DNA of 64,000 bases from Burkholderiales bacterium 67-32 (GCA_001898625.1 MKUP01000023.1:347983-411982); one strand, 5' to 3'; shown: positions 1-10,337, counted from the first letter of the stretch. Program-made: numbers and translations. The notes: generated by a model from the letters alone, not told the origin.

Positions 1-30
1 TCATTTGGATGCCATGAATGTCGATTCAGC

Positions 31-582
31 CTAGCGAGCCGGTACGGTCCAGAAGAAAATCCGCTTGCTGTCCACCGTCAGGGTCTGCTCCGGCTCCCAG
101 TCGCCCATGTCGAACGCGTGCGAGACGATGCGGGTGCCGGGCTTGAGCGCGAGCAGCGTGGGCCGCAGTTTGAGGTTGAGATTGGGCAGCAGGTAGAGCG
201 TGATGACGGTGGCCGGGCTCAGGTCCTGTTCGAACAGATCGCCCTGGATGAAGCGGACCTTGTCGGTGACCTGCTGGCTGCGCGCGTTGGCGTTGGCCTC
301 GCCGATGCGCTGGGGGTCCAGGTCTATGCCCACGCCGCGTGTGCCGAAGCGCTTGGCCGCCGTGACCGGGATGCGGCCGTCGCCCGACCCCAGGTCGTAC
401 AGGATGTCGTCGGAGCCGACCTTGGCCACCTGCAGCATGGCGTCCACCACCGGCTGGGGCGTGGGTACGAAGATCACGTCGGGCGTGCGGGGCAGGGGCT
501 TGGCGGTGCCGAAGGACTGGGCCCAGGCGGGGGCGGCCGCGGCGGCGGCCAGGGTGGTCAGGCAGAACTGGCGGCGTTTCAT
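31..582 (-). CDS. Exported class I SAM-dependent methyltransferase
   Basis: A 183-residue protein. It starts MKRRQFCL followed by an Ala-rich stretch ending AWAQ, which reads as an export signal with a Tat-like twin arginine. The mature part carries the SAM-binding motif I (DLGSGDGR) and an acidic motif after beta-2 (GIDLDP), typical of a Rossmann methyltransferase. The substrate is unknown; related periplasmic proteins are annotated only as methyltransferase-domain proteins. It lies 29 nt behind the amino-acid permease on the same strand, with an AGGAG site before its ATG, so the two probably share a transcript. The fold is clear, the function is not. Confidence 0.8.
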   Translation of the reverse strand: MKRRQFCLTTLAAAAAAPAWAQSFGTAKPLPRTPDVIFVPTPQPVVDAMLQVAKVGSDDILYDLGSGDGRIPVTAAKRFGTRGVGIDLDPQRIGEANANARSQQVTDKVRFIQGDLFEQDLSPATVITLYLLPNLNLKLRPTLLALKPGTRIVSHAFDMGDWEPEQTLTVDSKRIFFWTVPAR

Positions 583-611
583 GGCTGCAAGGCTCCTGGA
601 GGTTTGAGGGA

Positions 612-1991
612 TCAGGATGCGGGTGGGGTGCCGCTGCGGGGCTGGGCCAGCATCAGCAGTGCGCCGACGCCCAGCACGGCTACGCCGACCAGGGCGCCGA
701 CGCCGGTGTGGCGCAGGCTGGCATAGAACAGATAGCCGCTGGTCGCGATGAACAGCAGCGGCGTCAGCGGGTAGAGCGGCACGCGGAAGGGGCGGTGGAC
801 ACCGGGGTCCTTGCGCCGCAGCACGAACAGCGCCACGCCGCTCAGCACGAAGAACAGCCAGAACACCGGCGCGGTGTATTCGACCATGGTGGCGAAGCCG
901 CTGCGGGTGAAGGCTCCCAGCGCGACGAGTGCCAGCGAGATGGCCGCCTGGACCCATAGGGCGTTGACCGGCGTGTTCCACTGCGGGTGCCATTTGGCCA
1001 GCATCGAGAAGGCCGGCGTGTCCTGGCCGAAGGCGTAGGTGGTGCGCGCGGCGGTCAGGACGGTGGCGTTGGCCGAGGTCAGCGCCGAGATCGCGATCAG
1101 TATCGCGATCAATTGCGCGCCCGGTTCGCCCAGCGCCCGCCGCATCATGTCGGCGGCGACGGCCGACGAGGCCCCCATGCCGTCCTGGCCCAGCACGTTC
1201 AGGTAGGCCAGGTTGACCAGCAGGTACAGCACGGTGATCAGCGCCAGGCTCCAGAACAGCGCCCGGGGCAGGGTCCGTCCCGGACCCGAGGCTTCGGCCG
1301 AGATGTAGGCGGCCTCGTTCCATCCGCCGTAGGTCAGCATCACGAAGATCAGGACCAGGCCCCAGTTGGCGGCGCCCGAGGCGGGGGCCGCCGGCACGGC
1401 TGGCGCGACATCGGGCGCGAACGTCAAGCCCACCGCGATGATCAGCACGACCCCGCCGACTTCCAGGGCCGTCAGCAGGTTCTGCGTCCATTTGCCGGTG
1501 CTCAGGCCCGCCACGTTCACCAGGGTCAGCACGACGATGATCGCGGCGGCGTAGATGGCCGGCGAAGCTGGTCCGAGATGGAAGATCTGCGAGGCGTAGT
1601 CGCCGAAGATGTAGCCGAGAAGGGCGATCGAACCGGTGGGGATGACGGTCAGGCGGGCCCACGCGAACAGGAAGGACAAGCGGGCGCCGAAGGCCCGCCG
1701 CAGGTAGTGGTAGTCGCCGCCGGCATGCGGGTAGGTGCTGGCCAGCTCCGCGTAGCACAGCGCGCCGGCGACCGAGATCATGCCGCCCACGATCCAGGCC
1801 ATCATCATCGCGGCCGGGGATCCGGCGTGCATCGCCACCAGCGAGGGCGCGCTGAAGATGCCGGCCCCGATGACGATGCCCACGACCAGCGCCATGATGT
1901 CCAGCGTGCCGAGCAGCGGACGCGTGGCGGGCTTGGCGGCGGCATCCGGGGTGGACGCATGCGGGGGCGATGCGGGGAACGCGTTGCTCAT
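612..1991 (-). CDS. APC-family amino-acid permease
   Basis: A 459-residue integral membrane protein of the amino acid-polyamine-organocation superfamily. After a roughly 28-residue polar N-terminus come about twelve hydrophobic segments. The first holds the family glycine motif GIVIGAGIFSAPS, which in APC carriers forms the unwound substrate-binding part of TM1. Length and layout fit the LAT/YfnA type of cytoplasmic-membrane amino-acid transporter. The substrate cannot be read from the sequence. It is upstream of the methyltransferase in the same direction and downstream of the AraC-type gene, with a 129-bp gap that could hold its promoter. Confidence 0.88.
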   Translation of the reverse strand: MSNAFPASPPHASTPDAAAKPATRPLLGTLDIMALVVGIVIGAGIFSAPSLVAMHAGSPAAMMMAWIVGGMISVAGALCYAELASTYPHAGGDYHYLRRAFGARLSFLFAWARLTVIPTGSIALLGYIFGDYASQIFHLGPASPAIYAAAIIVVLTLVNVAGLSTGKWTQNLLTALEVGGVVLIIAVGLTFAPDVAPAVPAAPASGAANWGLVLIFVMLTYGGWNEAAYISAEASGPGRTLPRALFWSLALITVLYLLVNLAYLNVLGQDGMGASSAVAADMMRRALGEPGAQLIAILIAISALTSANATVLTAARTTYAFGQDTPAFSMLAKWHPQWNTPVNALWVQAAISLALVALGAFTRSGFATMVEYTAPVFWLFFVLSGVALFVLRRKDPGVHRPFRVPLYPLTPLLFIATSGYLFYASLRHTGVGALVGVAVLGVGALLMLAQPRSGTPPAS

Positions 1992-2120
1992 GACGGGAGG
2001 GTCCTCGGTGCAGGGGCAGGGGTGCGTGATCGACCAGCGGTGGCAAGCGGCGCGCCCGGCGGTGACTTTCGGGCGGAAAACTTACAAGTTCCTGAAAATA
2101 CCGGCGAAAGCCGAACGCGG

Positions 2121-3041
2121 TCAAGCCCCCGGAGGCGGCGCGGCGCGGTTGCGGTCGAGCTGGTCGCGCACCATGGTGCGGAACTCGCTGGGCGATGCGC
2201 CCGCGTGCTTGGTGAAGAAGCGCGAGAAATAGCCGGGGTCGGAGAAGCCCAGCGTGAGGGCGATTTCCTTCACGCTCAGCGACGAATAGGCGAGGTCGCG
2301 GCGCGCCTCGGTCAGCAGGCGGTCGTTGATGACGCCCAGGGCCGAGAGCCCCAACTCGTCGCGGCAGATCCGGTTCAACTGCGTGGGCGTGATGCCCAGG
2401 CGCTCGGCGTAGTAGGCGATGTCGCGCTGTTCGCGGAAGCTGCGGTTCAGCAGGGTCTTGAAACGGTGCAGGTGCATGACGCCGCGCGAGCTGCGCCGGC
2501 CGGGCCGGGGGCCGGCCAGCGTGGCGACCTTGCGCGCCAGCAGGATCAGCACGGTGCCCAGCAGCGATTCGAGCAGGGCCAGCCGCCACGCGTGGGCCTC
2601 GTCGTACTCGGCCAGCAGCAGTTCGATCGATTGCGCGAAGGGCGCATAGGCCGCTTCCCCGGGATCGAACGGGACGTGGCGCGGCGCCTGGAAATGGGGG
2701 AGGAGGTCCGCGTGCTGCGCCAGCAGGCTTTCCATCTGCTGCGTGACGATGGTGATGACCGCGCCGTCTATGTCCTCGGAAAACCGGAAGCCGTGCGCGT
2801 GCAGGGCGGGAACGAACAGCGCGCACGGACCGTGGACCGTGAAGCGGCGGTCGTCGAACTGGATCTCGGCGGTGCCTGACCGTATGTACAGAATTTGCAC
2901 GAACAAGTCATGGCGGTGCAGCTTGATCTCCCAGTCGTACAGGCGGCTGCGTTGGGGGATGGATTCGCAATGAAGGCTTTCCGGGACGAGGTTCTTACCG
3001 TGTTCCCCATAAAGGGCATAGGTCGGGACGATGCTTTTCAT
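2121..3041 (-). CDS. pobR: AraC-family regulator, PobR-like
   Basis: A 306-residue protein when started at MKSIVPTYAL. An upstream extension of 18 codons is open but would run through the promoter region. The N-terminal half is a cupin-like effector domain (HRHDLFVQILYI, then HGPCALFVPALHAHGF). The C-terminal 100 residues form the two-helix-turn-helix AraC DNA-binding domain with the signature EIALTLGFSDPGYFSRFF. The gene is divergent from pobA with 123 bp between starts. This is the classical arrangement for the 4-hydroxybenzoate-responsive activator PobR, so that role is inferred from family and context. Confidence 0.85.
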   Translation of the reverse strand: MKSIVPTYALYGEHGKNLVPESLHCESIPQRSRLYDWEIKLHRHDLFVQILYIRSGTAEIQFDDRRFTVHGPCALFVPALHAHGFRFSEDIDGAVITIVTQQMESLLAQHADLLPHFQAPRHVPFDPGEAAYAPFAQSIELLLAEYDEAHAWRLALLESLLGTVLILLARKVATLAGPRPGRRSSRGVMHLHRFKTLLNRSFREQRDIAYYAERLGITPTQLNRICRDELGLSALGVINDRLLTEARRDLAYSSLSVKEIALTLGFSDPGYFSRFFTKHAGASPSEFRTMVRDQLDRNRAAPPPGA

Positions 3042-3071
3042 GGCCACGGTTCCTGGCGCCGAAGATGTTCG

Positions 3072-4334
<1,263 letters not shown>

Positions 4335-4337
4335 GAT

Positions 4338-4419
4338 CCCCCCTACGCGCTGACGCGCGCCCCCCAGGGGGCGATGCGGGTGGACCGGCGGAGCCGGATC
4401 CACCGCATCCTGGGTCTAG
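4338..4419 (+). repeat. GC-rich intergenic repeat, copy 1 (forward)
   Basis: This copy starts at CCCCCCTACGCGC and ends at CCTGGGTCTAG. It contains a near-palindromic core (GCCCCCCAGGGGGC) and a long self-complementary part around GGACCGGCGGAGCCGG. Related copies lie at 4461-4540 (inverted), 19805-19887 (same orientation) and 55856-55934 (inverted). All are at gene ends, like REP-type extragenic palindromes. Confidence 0.8.
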
Positions 4420-4460
4420 CGGGGTTGTCTCGGTGCGGAGCACCGCATGCTTGCTTTGAT

Positions 4461-4540
4461 CCAGGGCGCCGCGGATCCGGCTTTGCCGGTCCGCCAGCGC
4501 CGCCCCTTGAGGGGCGCGGCCATAGGCCGCGTGGGGTGGA
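4461..4540 (-). repeat. GC-rich intergenic repeat, copy 2 (inverted, diverged)
   Basis: This copy has the same architecture as copy 1 in reverse orientation: CCAGG, a GGATCCGGC...GCCGGTCC hairpin, then CGCCCCTTGAGGGGCG and GCCGCGTGGGG. With copy 1 it forms an inverted pair separated by about 40 nt. Together they fill most of the 245-bp gap between pobA and ubiX. Confidence 0.7.
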
Positions 4541-4579
4541 CTACCTGTCGGGGCGCCCGAAGGGCGTAGGGGGTGGGCT

Positions 4580-5179
4580 TTAGCGGCCGCCTAAACCTTT
4601 CCAGCGTTTGAGGCGGTCGGAGTGGATACCGAAGAGGTCCAGGGTGCGCAGTACCGTGTGGTTGACGATGTCGTCGACGCTCTGGGCGCCCGAGTAGAAG
4701 GCGGGGACGGGGGGGAAGACGATGCCGCCCATTTCGGTGACGGCCACCATGTTGCGCAGGTGGGCGAGGTTCAGGGGGGCTTCGCGGGTCAGGAGGACGA
4801 GGCGGCGGCGTTCTTTCAGGACGACGTCGGCGGCGCGGGTGATCAGGTTGTCGGCGTAGGCGTGGGCCACGGCCGCGAGGGTCTTCATCGACGTGGGGGC
4901 GATGACCATGCCGGCGGTCAGGAACGAGCCGCTGGCGATGGCGGCGCCGACGTCGCCGGGGTGGTAGACCACGTCGGCCAGCGAGGCCAGGTCCTTGCGG
5001 CCGAGTCCGTGTTCGTGCATGGTGTTGAGCACGCCGGCCTCGGACACGACCAAATGGCTTTCCCAGTCGGGCAGTTCGCGCAGCGCTTCAAGCAGGCGCA
5101 GGCCGTAGATGGAGCCGCTGGCTCCGGTGATGGCGATGATCAGGCGTTGGCGCGGACGATCGGCCGGCGGTGGGGTCAT
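4580..5179 (-). CDS. ubiX: Flavin prenyltransferase UbiX
   Basis: A 199-residue UbiX/Pad1-family protein. It joins a dimethylallyl group to reduced FMN to make prenylated FMN, the cofactor of UbiD-type decarboxylases. Visible family features are GASGSIYGLRLLEAL near the N-terminus (flavin phosphate loop), APTSMKTLAAVAHAYADNL in the middle, and RRRLVLLTREAPLNLAHLRNM. No ubiD is in the window; the role may be ubiquinone synthesis or aromatic-acid decarboxylation. It is convergent with pobA across a repeat pair. Codons at its 3' end are almost all C-ending. Confidence 0.93.
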   Translation of the reverse strand: MTPPPADRPRQRLIIAITGASGSIYGLRLLEALRELPDWESHLVVSEAGVLNTMHEHGLGRKDLASLADVVYHPGDVGAAIASGSFLTAGMVIAPTSMKTLAAVAHAYADNLITRAADVVLKERRRLVLLTREAPLNLAHLRNMVAVTEMGGIVFPPVPAFYSGAQSVDDIVNHTVLRTLDLFGIHSDRLKRWKGLGGR

Positions 5180-5204
5180 GGGGCGGGGTCTCCTCGTTGT
5201 TTGG

Positions 5205-5236
5205 GGCCCCGCGTCACCGCTGTGTCACGCGGGGCC
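5205..5236. promoter_or_regulatory. Perfect 10-bp inverted repeat upstream of the porin gene
   Basis: GGCCCCGCGT (5205-5214) is repeated exactly as ACGCGGGGCC (5227-5236) around a 12-nt spacer. The next bases hold CATAAT (5239-5244), a good -10 for the porin gene 37 nt before its start codon, so the dyad covers the -35 position. It may be an operator shared with divergent ubiX, or a hairpin. Confidence 0.5.
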
Positions 5237-5280
5237 GGCATAATTGTACGTTGGGTGATTGCGTCGCGAGTACAAGAAGA

Positions 5281-6609
5281 ATGATGGTCGTGTTCCGCCG
5301 GCTGCGGGTGTGTGGACTCCTGCTGACCGCTTTCCTGGCCGTGCCGGCCATGGCGCAGGAATCCCCGCCGGTCGAGTCGGAGGACTTCGCCATTCATGCC
5401 CAATCGACGTATGTCTGGCAGCGCAAGCCTTCGTTCGCGTCTCCGTACCAGGGGGAGAACTCGCTGTCGGGGGCCCGCGCCACGAGTTATTCGCTGACGG
5501 CCACCGTGGACCTGGGCGCCAGGCTGTGGGAAGGGGCCGAAGTCCACTTCAACGGCGAAGGCGCGCAAGGCATCGCGTTCTCCGGCCTGCATGGCCTGGG
5601 CGGCCTGCCCAACGGCGAACTGGCCAAGACCGCGGGCTCGGACATGGTCTTCTACCGCGCCCGCGCCTTCCTGCGGCAGACCTGGGGGCTGGGCGGTGGC
5701 CGCGAGGCGGTCGAGCCGGACATGAACCAGCTCGCCGGCTTCGTCGACAAGCGGCGCATCGTGCTGACGGCGGGCAACATCTCGGTGCTGGACGCGTTCG
5801 ACGCGGTGTCGGTCAGCCATGACCCGCGCACGCAGTTCATGAATTGGGCCTTCATGGCGCACGGCAGCTACGACTATGCCGCGGATGCCCGGGGCTATAC
5901 CTGGGGTGCGGTGCTGGAATACATCGACGACGGCTGGGCGGTGCGCGCCGGCCGCTTCATGCAGCCCCGGGAGTCCAACGGACTGCCGCTCGACCGGCGG
6001 CTGGGGCGCCATTATGGCGACCAGGTCGAGTTCGAGAAGTCCTACGCCGTGCTGGACCGGCCCGGCACGCTGCGCGTGCTGGCCTTCCGCAACAAGGCGA
6101 ACATGGGGAGCTACGACGACGCGCTGGTGGCGGCGCGGGGCGGAGCGCCCGACCTGGCGGCGGTGCGCAAGGAACAGGCCAAGCTGGGGATGGGGGTGAG
6201 CCTGGAGCAGGCCCTGGCCGACAGCGCCACGGCCTTCGTTCGCCTGAACTGGGCCGATGGCAAGACCGAAACCTACGCCTTCACCGAGATCGACCGATCG
6301 GTTTCGGGCGGCGTGGTGTTCGACGGCGCAGCCTGGGGACGGTCGGGCGATACGGCGGGCGTGGCGGCCGCGGTCAATGCGCTCAGCGCCTCCCACCGCG
6401 AATACCTGCGGCGCGGCGGCCTGGGCGCTTTCCTCGGCGACGGTACGCTGAACTACGGACCCGAGCAGATCGCCGAGGCCTATTACAGCTGGCGTCCCTT
6501 GAAGCGGCTGTGGATCACCGCGGACGCGCAGGTCATCCGCCATCCCGGCTACAACCGCGACCGGGGCCCGGCCAAGGTGTTCGCGCTGCGCCTGCACACC
6601 GAGTTCTGA
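5281..6609 (+). CDS. Outer-membrane carbohydrate porin (OprB-like)
   Basis: A 442-residue predicted beta-barrel. It has a signal peptide ending AVPAMAQ, an acidic linker, then alternating amphipathic strands rich in Tyr/Trp/Gly and a C-terminal strand ending in Phe (ALRLHTEF), the usual BAM recognition end. Phrases such as NQLAGFVDKRRIVLTAGNISVLDAFD and the C-terminal NYGPEQIAEAYYSW match OprB-type carbohydrate-selective porins. Two ATGs occur in tandem (5281 and 5284); AAGAAG precedes them. The gene stands alone and converges on the Bug gene. The transported sugar cannot be predicted. Confidence 0.8.
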   Translation: MMVVFRRLRVCGLLLTAFLAVPAMAQESPPVESEDFAIHAQSTYVWQRKPSFASPYQGENSLSGARATSYSLTATVDLGARLWEGAEVHFNGEGAQGIAFSGLHGLGGLPNGELAKTAGSDMVFYRARAFLRQTWGLGGGREAVEPDMNQLAGFVDKRRIVLTAGNISVLDAFDAVSVSHDPRTQFMNWAFMAHGSYDYAADARGYTWGAVLEYIDDGWAVRAGRFMQPRESNGLPLDRRLGRHYGDQVEFEKSYAVLDRPGTLRVLAFRNKANMGSYDDALVAARGGAPDLAAVRKEQAKLGMGVSLEQALADSATAFVRLNWADGKTETYAFTEIDRSVSGGVVFDGAAWGRSGDTAGVAAAVNALSASHREYLRRGGLGAFLGDGTLNYGPEQIAEAYYSWRPLKRLWITADAQVIRHPGYNRDRGPAKVFALRLHTEF

Positions 6610-6630
6610 GGCGCCGCGCGGGGTCCTTCC

Positions 6631-7623
6631 TTATTCAGGCTGGATGTGGGCCTTGTCGATCACGACCTTCCAGGCCTGCGCCTCCTGCTTGATACGCGCG
6701 GCGAACTCCGTCGGGGTGCTGCCTATGGGCGTGACGCCGATGTCGGTGTACTGCTTGCGGATGGCGGGATCCTTCAGGACCTCGCGCAGCGCGCGCGAGA
6801 ACTTGTCGATGATCTGCGGATCAGTGCCCACCGGCGCGGCCAGTCCCCACCAGTTGCCCGTGACGAGTCCCGGCAGGCCTTGCTCGGCCGTGGTCGGCAC
6901 CGACGGCAGCATGGCCAGGCGTTCGCCGTCGGCCACGGCGATGGCACGCAGCCTGCCGCTGGCCACGTGGCCGGCCACCGAGCTGAGCGCGGTCACGTAG
7001 AGCTGGATCTCGCCCGCCATCAGTGCCTGGACGGCGGGCGGCGAGCCCCGGTAGGGAACGTGGGTCAGCTGCACGTTGGCGAGCTGGCTGTACAGTTCGG
7101 CCGCAAGATGCGGCGGGGTGCCGTTGCCGGGCGATCCGAAGTTGAGCTTGCCGGGGTTTTTCTTCGCCTCGGCGGTCAGGTCGGACAGGGTGCGGATGTC
7201 GGACGAGCCGTTGACCACCAGCACGGACGGGCCGTTGCTGAGCAGGGACACCGGCACCAGGTCCTTGGTCGGATCGAAGCGCATGCCCTTGAACAGGTAC
7301 TGGTTGGTGACGAAGTTGTTGGTCGCTCCCAGCAGGAAGGTGTAGCCGTCCGGGGTGGCGCGCACCACTTCGTCGGCGCCGATGTTGCCGGAGGCCCCGC
7401 TCTTGTTGTCGATCAGGATGCGCACGCCGAACTGCTTCTCCAGTTGCAACTGGACGAAGCGCAGGGTGATGTCGCCGGTATTGCCGGGCGCGTAGGGAAC
7501 CACCACGCGTATCGGGCGCGAGGGCCAGGCATCGGCCGCCACGGCGGCGGTCGAGGCGAGGACGCAGGCGGCGGCGATGCTGGCGACCGCCAGCCGGCGG
7601 GCTGGGAACGGAACGGATTTCAT
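6631..7623 (-). CDS. Bug-family tripartite tricarboxylate receptor protein
   Basis: A 330-residue periplasmic binding protein of the TctC/Bug family. It has an N-terminal signal peptide ending AAVAADAW, then the family opening WPSRPIRVVVPYAPGNTGDI, and the conserved segments IDNKSGASGNIGADEV and LTHVPYRGSPPAVQALM. Bug proteins bind small organic acids; many are orphans without membrane partners, as here. Its ATG (7621-7623) overlaps the TGA of the amidohydrolase (ATGA), so translation is probably coupled. The ligand is probably the substrate or product of that enzyme (inference). Confidence 0.9.
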   Translation of the reverse strand: MKSVPFPARRLAVASIAAACVLASTAAVAADAWPSRPIRVVVPYAPGNTGDITLRFVQLQLEKQFGVRILIDNKSGASGNIGADEVVRATPDGYTFLLGATNNFVTNQYLFKGMRFDPTKDLVPVSLLSNGPSVLVVNGSSDIRTLSDLTAEAKKNPGKLNFGSPGNGTPPHLAAELYSQLANVQLTHVPYRGSPPAVQALMAGEIQLYVTALSSVAGHVASGRLRAIAVADGERLAMLPSVPTTAEQGLPGLVTGNWWGLAAPVGTDPQIIDKFSRALREVLKDPAIRKQYTDIGVTPIGSTPTEFAARIKQEAQAWKVVIDKAHIQPE

Positions 7624-9302
7624 GGGCAAGCTCCTTCAGGGGGTGGGGCGACGATGTGGCCGTCGACCACCGTCAACAGGGAATGCAGCGTGGCGATCTC
7701 GTCCTCGGCGCAACTGAGCGGATCGGCGTTCAGCACCGCCAGGTCGGCCAGCTTGCCGGGTTCGATCGAACCTCGGACGTCTTCGTCGAATGTCAGGTAG
7801 GCGCCGCCCCGCGTGGCGACGTCCAGCGCCTCCTGCCGGCTCAGCGCCTGGCCGGGGGCGACAAGGCCGCCGCCACGGCTGCGGCGGGCGACCGCGTGCC
7901 AGATGGGGCCGAACAGCGAAACGGGCAGGTTGTCGCTGCCGAACGCAACCGCCACCCCGGCGTCGCGTAGGCGGCGCAGCGGCACGATGTCGTCCTGGCC
8001 GGTGGCGCCGCGGCGCTGCGCCCAGAGATCGCCGTCCTTGTATATATGGCGGTTGGTGTGCGTGGTCAGTACGAGGCCGAGGTCGCGTATCCGGGCCTGG
8101 GTGTCCGCATCGATCACCGGCTGGTGGCCGAGCACCCAGCGCTGGTCGTCGATGGGGTGCTGGCGGTGGGCCTGTTCGAACAGGGGCAGCAGGTCGGGCC
8201 AGATGCCGGCCACGCGGATGCCGGCGCGGGCGGCCTCGGCCAGCAGCGGTGCCAGCGTGTCGGCATCCAGGGCCGCTCCCGCCTGGAAGCCGGCCCAGCC
8301 GGTACAGGGGTGGTTGCCCGCCCGCAGCATGTTGTTCAGCGGATCCTTGTCGATCTCGGCGTACAGGCCCTGCACCCGCAGCATGTCGTCGCCCCGGCCG
8401 CGGCGCGCCAGCCAGGCGCTCCATTCGCGCAGCAGCTCCAGCGCCTGCCCTTCGCCGCGGGGCCCCCAATAGGGGCTCAGGACCAGGGTGGACCGCACGG
8501 TCGACGCCCCCTGGCCGCGGACCGTTTCGTAGGCGTCGATGACTTCGCCGGCCACGCCGTGTCCTTCGAACACGGCCGTGGTGCCGTAGCGGTTGTACTC
8601 GGCCATCGCGTGCCGCAGGCCGCTGGCGCGCTGTTCGGCGGTGAAGCCCGGGGCCGCGCGCATCAGGGTGTGTTCGACGATGGGCACCAGCGTGCGTTCG
8701 ACGAACCGGCCGGTGGGACGCCCGGTGGCATCGCGTTCGATGTCGACGTCGGGCGAGGGCGATGCGGTGGCCGGCGTCACGCCCGCCAGCGCCAGGGCGC
8801 GGCTGTTGGCCACCGAGACCAGCGGTGCGCGGTTGCGCCAGTATCCCCAGATGGGCCGGATGTAGACGGGATGGTCGGGGCTGACCCGGTCCAGGTCGTC
8901 GCGGGTGGGGTAGGGGCCGCTGGCCAGCGCGTCATCGGACTCGGGATACTCGGGCGGCTGGCCGACGGGCTGGGTCACGATCCAGGTTCCCGGCGGCGCC
9001 TTGGCGGCCTCGGCGGCGATGATGTCCAGGACGTCGTCGCGCGTGCGCGCGCCGGCCAGGCTGGGCAGGTGGCGCCGCAGGCCTTCGCGGTCCATGTGGG
9101 CGTGGCCGTCGGTCAGTCCCGGCAACACCGCCTTGCCGCCCAGGTCCACCCGCCGCGCATCCGGGCCGGCCAGGGCCAGCACCTCGTCGTCACGGCCCAC
9201 GGCGGCGATGTGGCGGCCACGGACCGCAACGGCCGAGGCGACGTCGCCGCGGTCGTTGCAGGTGATGATCTTGCCTCGGTGAAGGACCAGGGTGGACGGC
9301 AC
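7620..9302 (-). CDS. YtcJ-like metal-dependent amidohydrolase
   Basis: A 560-residue amidohydrolase-superfamily protein close to the YtcJ/exoenzyme-regulatory AepA group. The N-terminal beta-sandwich strand (RGKIITCNDRGDVASAVAV) leads into the metal motif PGLTDGHAHMD. Later come HQPV (strand-6 histidine region), a FGSDNLPVSLF segment with the catalytic Asp, and the C-terminal sandwich GSIEPGKLADLAVLNADPL. The start is GTG with CAGGAG about 10 nt upstream; the next in-frame Met would delete the metal site. It is the first gene of a two-gene operon with the Bug receptor and is divergent from a LysR gene. The substrate is unknown. Confidence 0.87.
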   Translation of the reverse strand: MPSTLVLHRGKIITCNDRGDVASAVAVRGRHIAAVGRDDEVLALAGPDARRVDLGGKAVLPGLTDGHAHMDREGLRRHLPSLAGARTRDDVLDIIAAEAAKAPPGTWIVTQPVGQPPEYPESDDALASGPYPTRDDLDRVSPDHPVYIRPIWGYWRNRAPLVSVANSRALALAGVTPATASPSPDVDIERDATGRPTGRFVERTLVPIVEHTLMRAAPGFTAEQRASGLRHAMAEYNRYGTTAVFEGHGVAGEVIDAYETVRGQGASTVRSTLVLSPYWGPRGEGQALELLREWSAWLARRGRGDDMLRVQGLYAEIDKDPLNNMLRAGNHPCTGWAGFQAGAALDADTLAPLLAEAARAGIRVAGIWPDLLPLFEQAHRQHPIDDQRWVLGHQPVIDADTQARIRDLGLVLTTHTNRHIYKDGDLWAQRRGATGQDDIVPLRRLRDAGVAVAFGSDNLPVSLFGPIWHAVARRSRGGGLVAPGQALSRQEALDVATRGGAYLTFDEDVRGSIEPGKLADLAVLNADPLSCAEDEIATLHSLLTVVDGHIVAPPPEGACP

Positions 9303-9422
9303 GGCCGGATGGCTCCTGCGGTAAGCGTTCCGGCAAATCTAGCAGAGTCGACTAATTGTAAAAATTGAAATATTCATATAGATTCATAGTAATTTCCAAT
9401 ACTTCACCGATGGATCCGCCCG

Positions 9423-10337
9423 ATGTCGATCTCTCTGCGCCAACTCGAGGCCTTCGTCGCGGTGTGCAACGAAGGCAACTTCAGCAGGGCGGCCCAGCGC
9501 ATCCATATTTCCCAGTCGGGCCTGAGCATCCTGATCCGGGAACTGGAACAAAGCCTGGAATGCCGCCTGTTCGACCGCAGCACGCGCCAGGTCAGCCTGA
9601 CCGACGCCGGGCGCGAGTTCCGGGTGCCGGCGGCCCGCCTGCTGGCCGACCTGTCGGCGGCGGTCGGCAACGTCAAGGGTCTGGCCTCGCGCCAGCATGG
9701 CCACGTGACGGTGGCCGCGCCGCCGCTGCTGATGTCGCGCCTGGTGGTGGGCATCGCCGCGCGGTTCCGCAGCGCCTATCCCCACATCGCGCTGACGCTG
9801 CGCGACATTCCCTCGGAAGCCATTCCCGCGGGCATCGCCTCGGCCGACATCGATGTGGGCCTGGGCATGCTGCCGGCGGACCGCGACGAATACCTGACCG
9901 AAGCCCTGGTGGAGGGGCCGCTGGTGGCGCTGCTGCCCCGCGACCATCCACTGGCGCGCCGCCGCCAATTGAAGTGGGCCGACCTGGCGGCGACGCCGCT
10001 GGTCGCGCTTACGCCGGAAAATTCCTTTCGCCAATTCCTGGACGGCTGCTTCGCGCGCCTGGACCTGCAGCCGCGGATCGCCGTCGAGGTCGTCCAACTG
10101 AGCACCGTCATCAGCCTGGTGGAGGCCGGGTTCGGCGCCGCCATCATGCCGCCCTACGGCGCGCTGGTTCCCGGCGAGGGCAACTCGGTGGTCCGGCCGC
10201 TGCGCGACCCCGTGGTCCGCTCTGAAATCGCGTTGATCCACGATCGCTTCCGCTCGCCCTCGGCCGCGGCGGCGGCCTTCATCGAGGTGGCGCGCGACGT
10301 CGTCGCGGGACGTTCCCGGCCGCTGCGCGTTACGTAA
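9423..10337 (+). CDS. LysR-family regulator of the amidohydrolase-Bug operon
   Basis: A 304-residue LysR regulator. The winged helix-turn-helix occupies residues 3-62 (LRQLEAFVAVCNEGNFSRAA, then SQSGLSILIRELEQSL), followed by the linker helix and a periplasmic-binding-protein-like effector domain. It is divergent from the amidohydrolase gene, with 120 bp between starts. That interval is strikingly AT-rich (around 9350-9400) for this genome, as expected for a shared control region. It probably regulates the neighbouring operon. Its stop codon lies inside a 14-bp palindrome at 10327-10340. Confidence 0.9.
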   Translation: MSISLRQLEAFVAVCNEGNFSRAAQRIHISQSGLSILIRELEQSLECRLFDRSTRQVSLTDAGREFRVPAARLLADLSAAVGNVKGLASRQHGHVTVAAPPLLMSRLVVGIAARFRSAYPHIALTLRDIPSEAIPAGIASADIDVGLGMLPADRDEYLTEALVEGPLVALLPRDHPLARRRQLKWADLAATPLVALTPENSFRQFLDGCFARLDLQPRIAVEVVQLSTVISLVEAGFGAAIMPPYGALVPGEGNSVVRPLRDPVVRSEIALIHDRFRSPSAAAAAFIEVARDVVAGRSRPLRVT

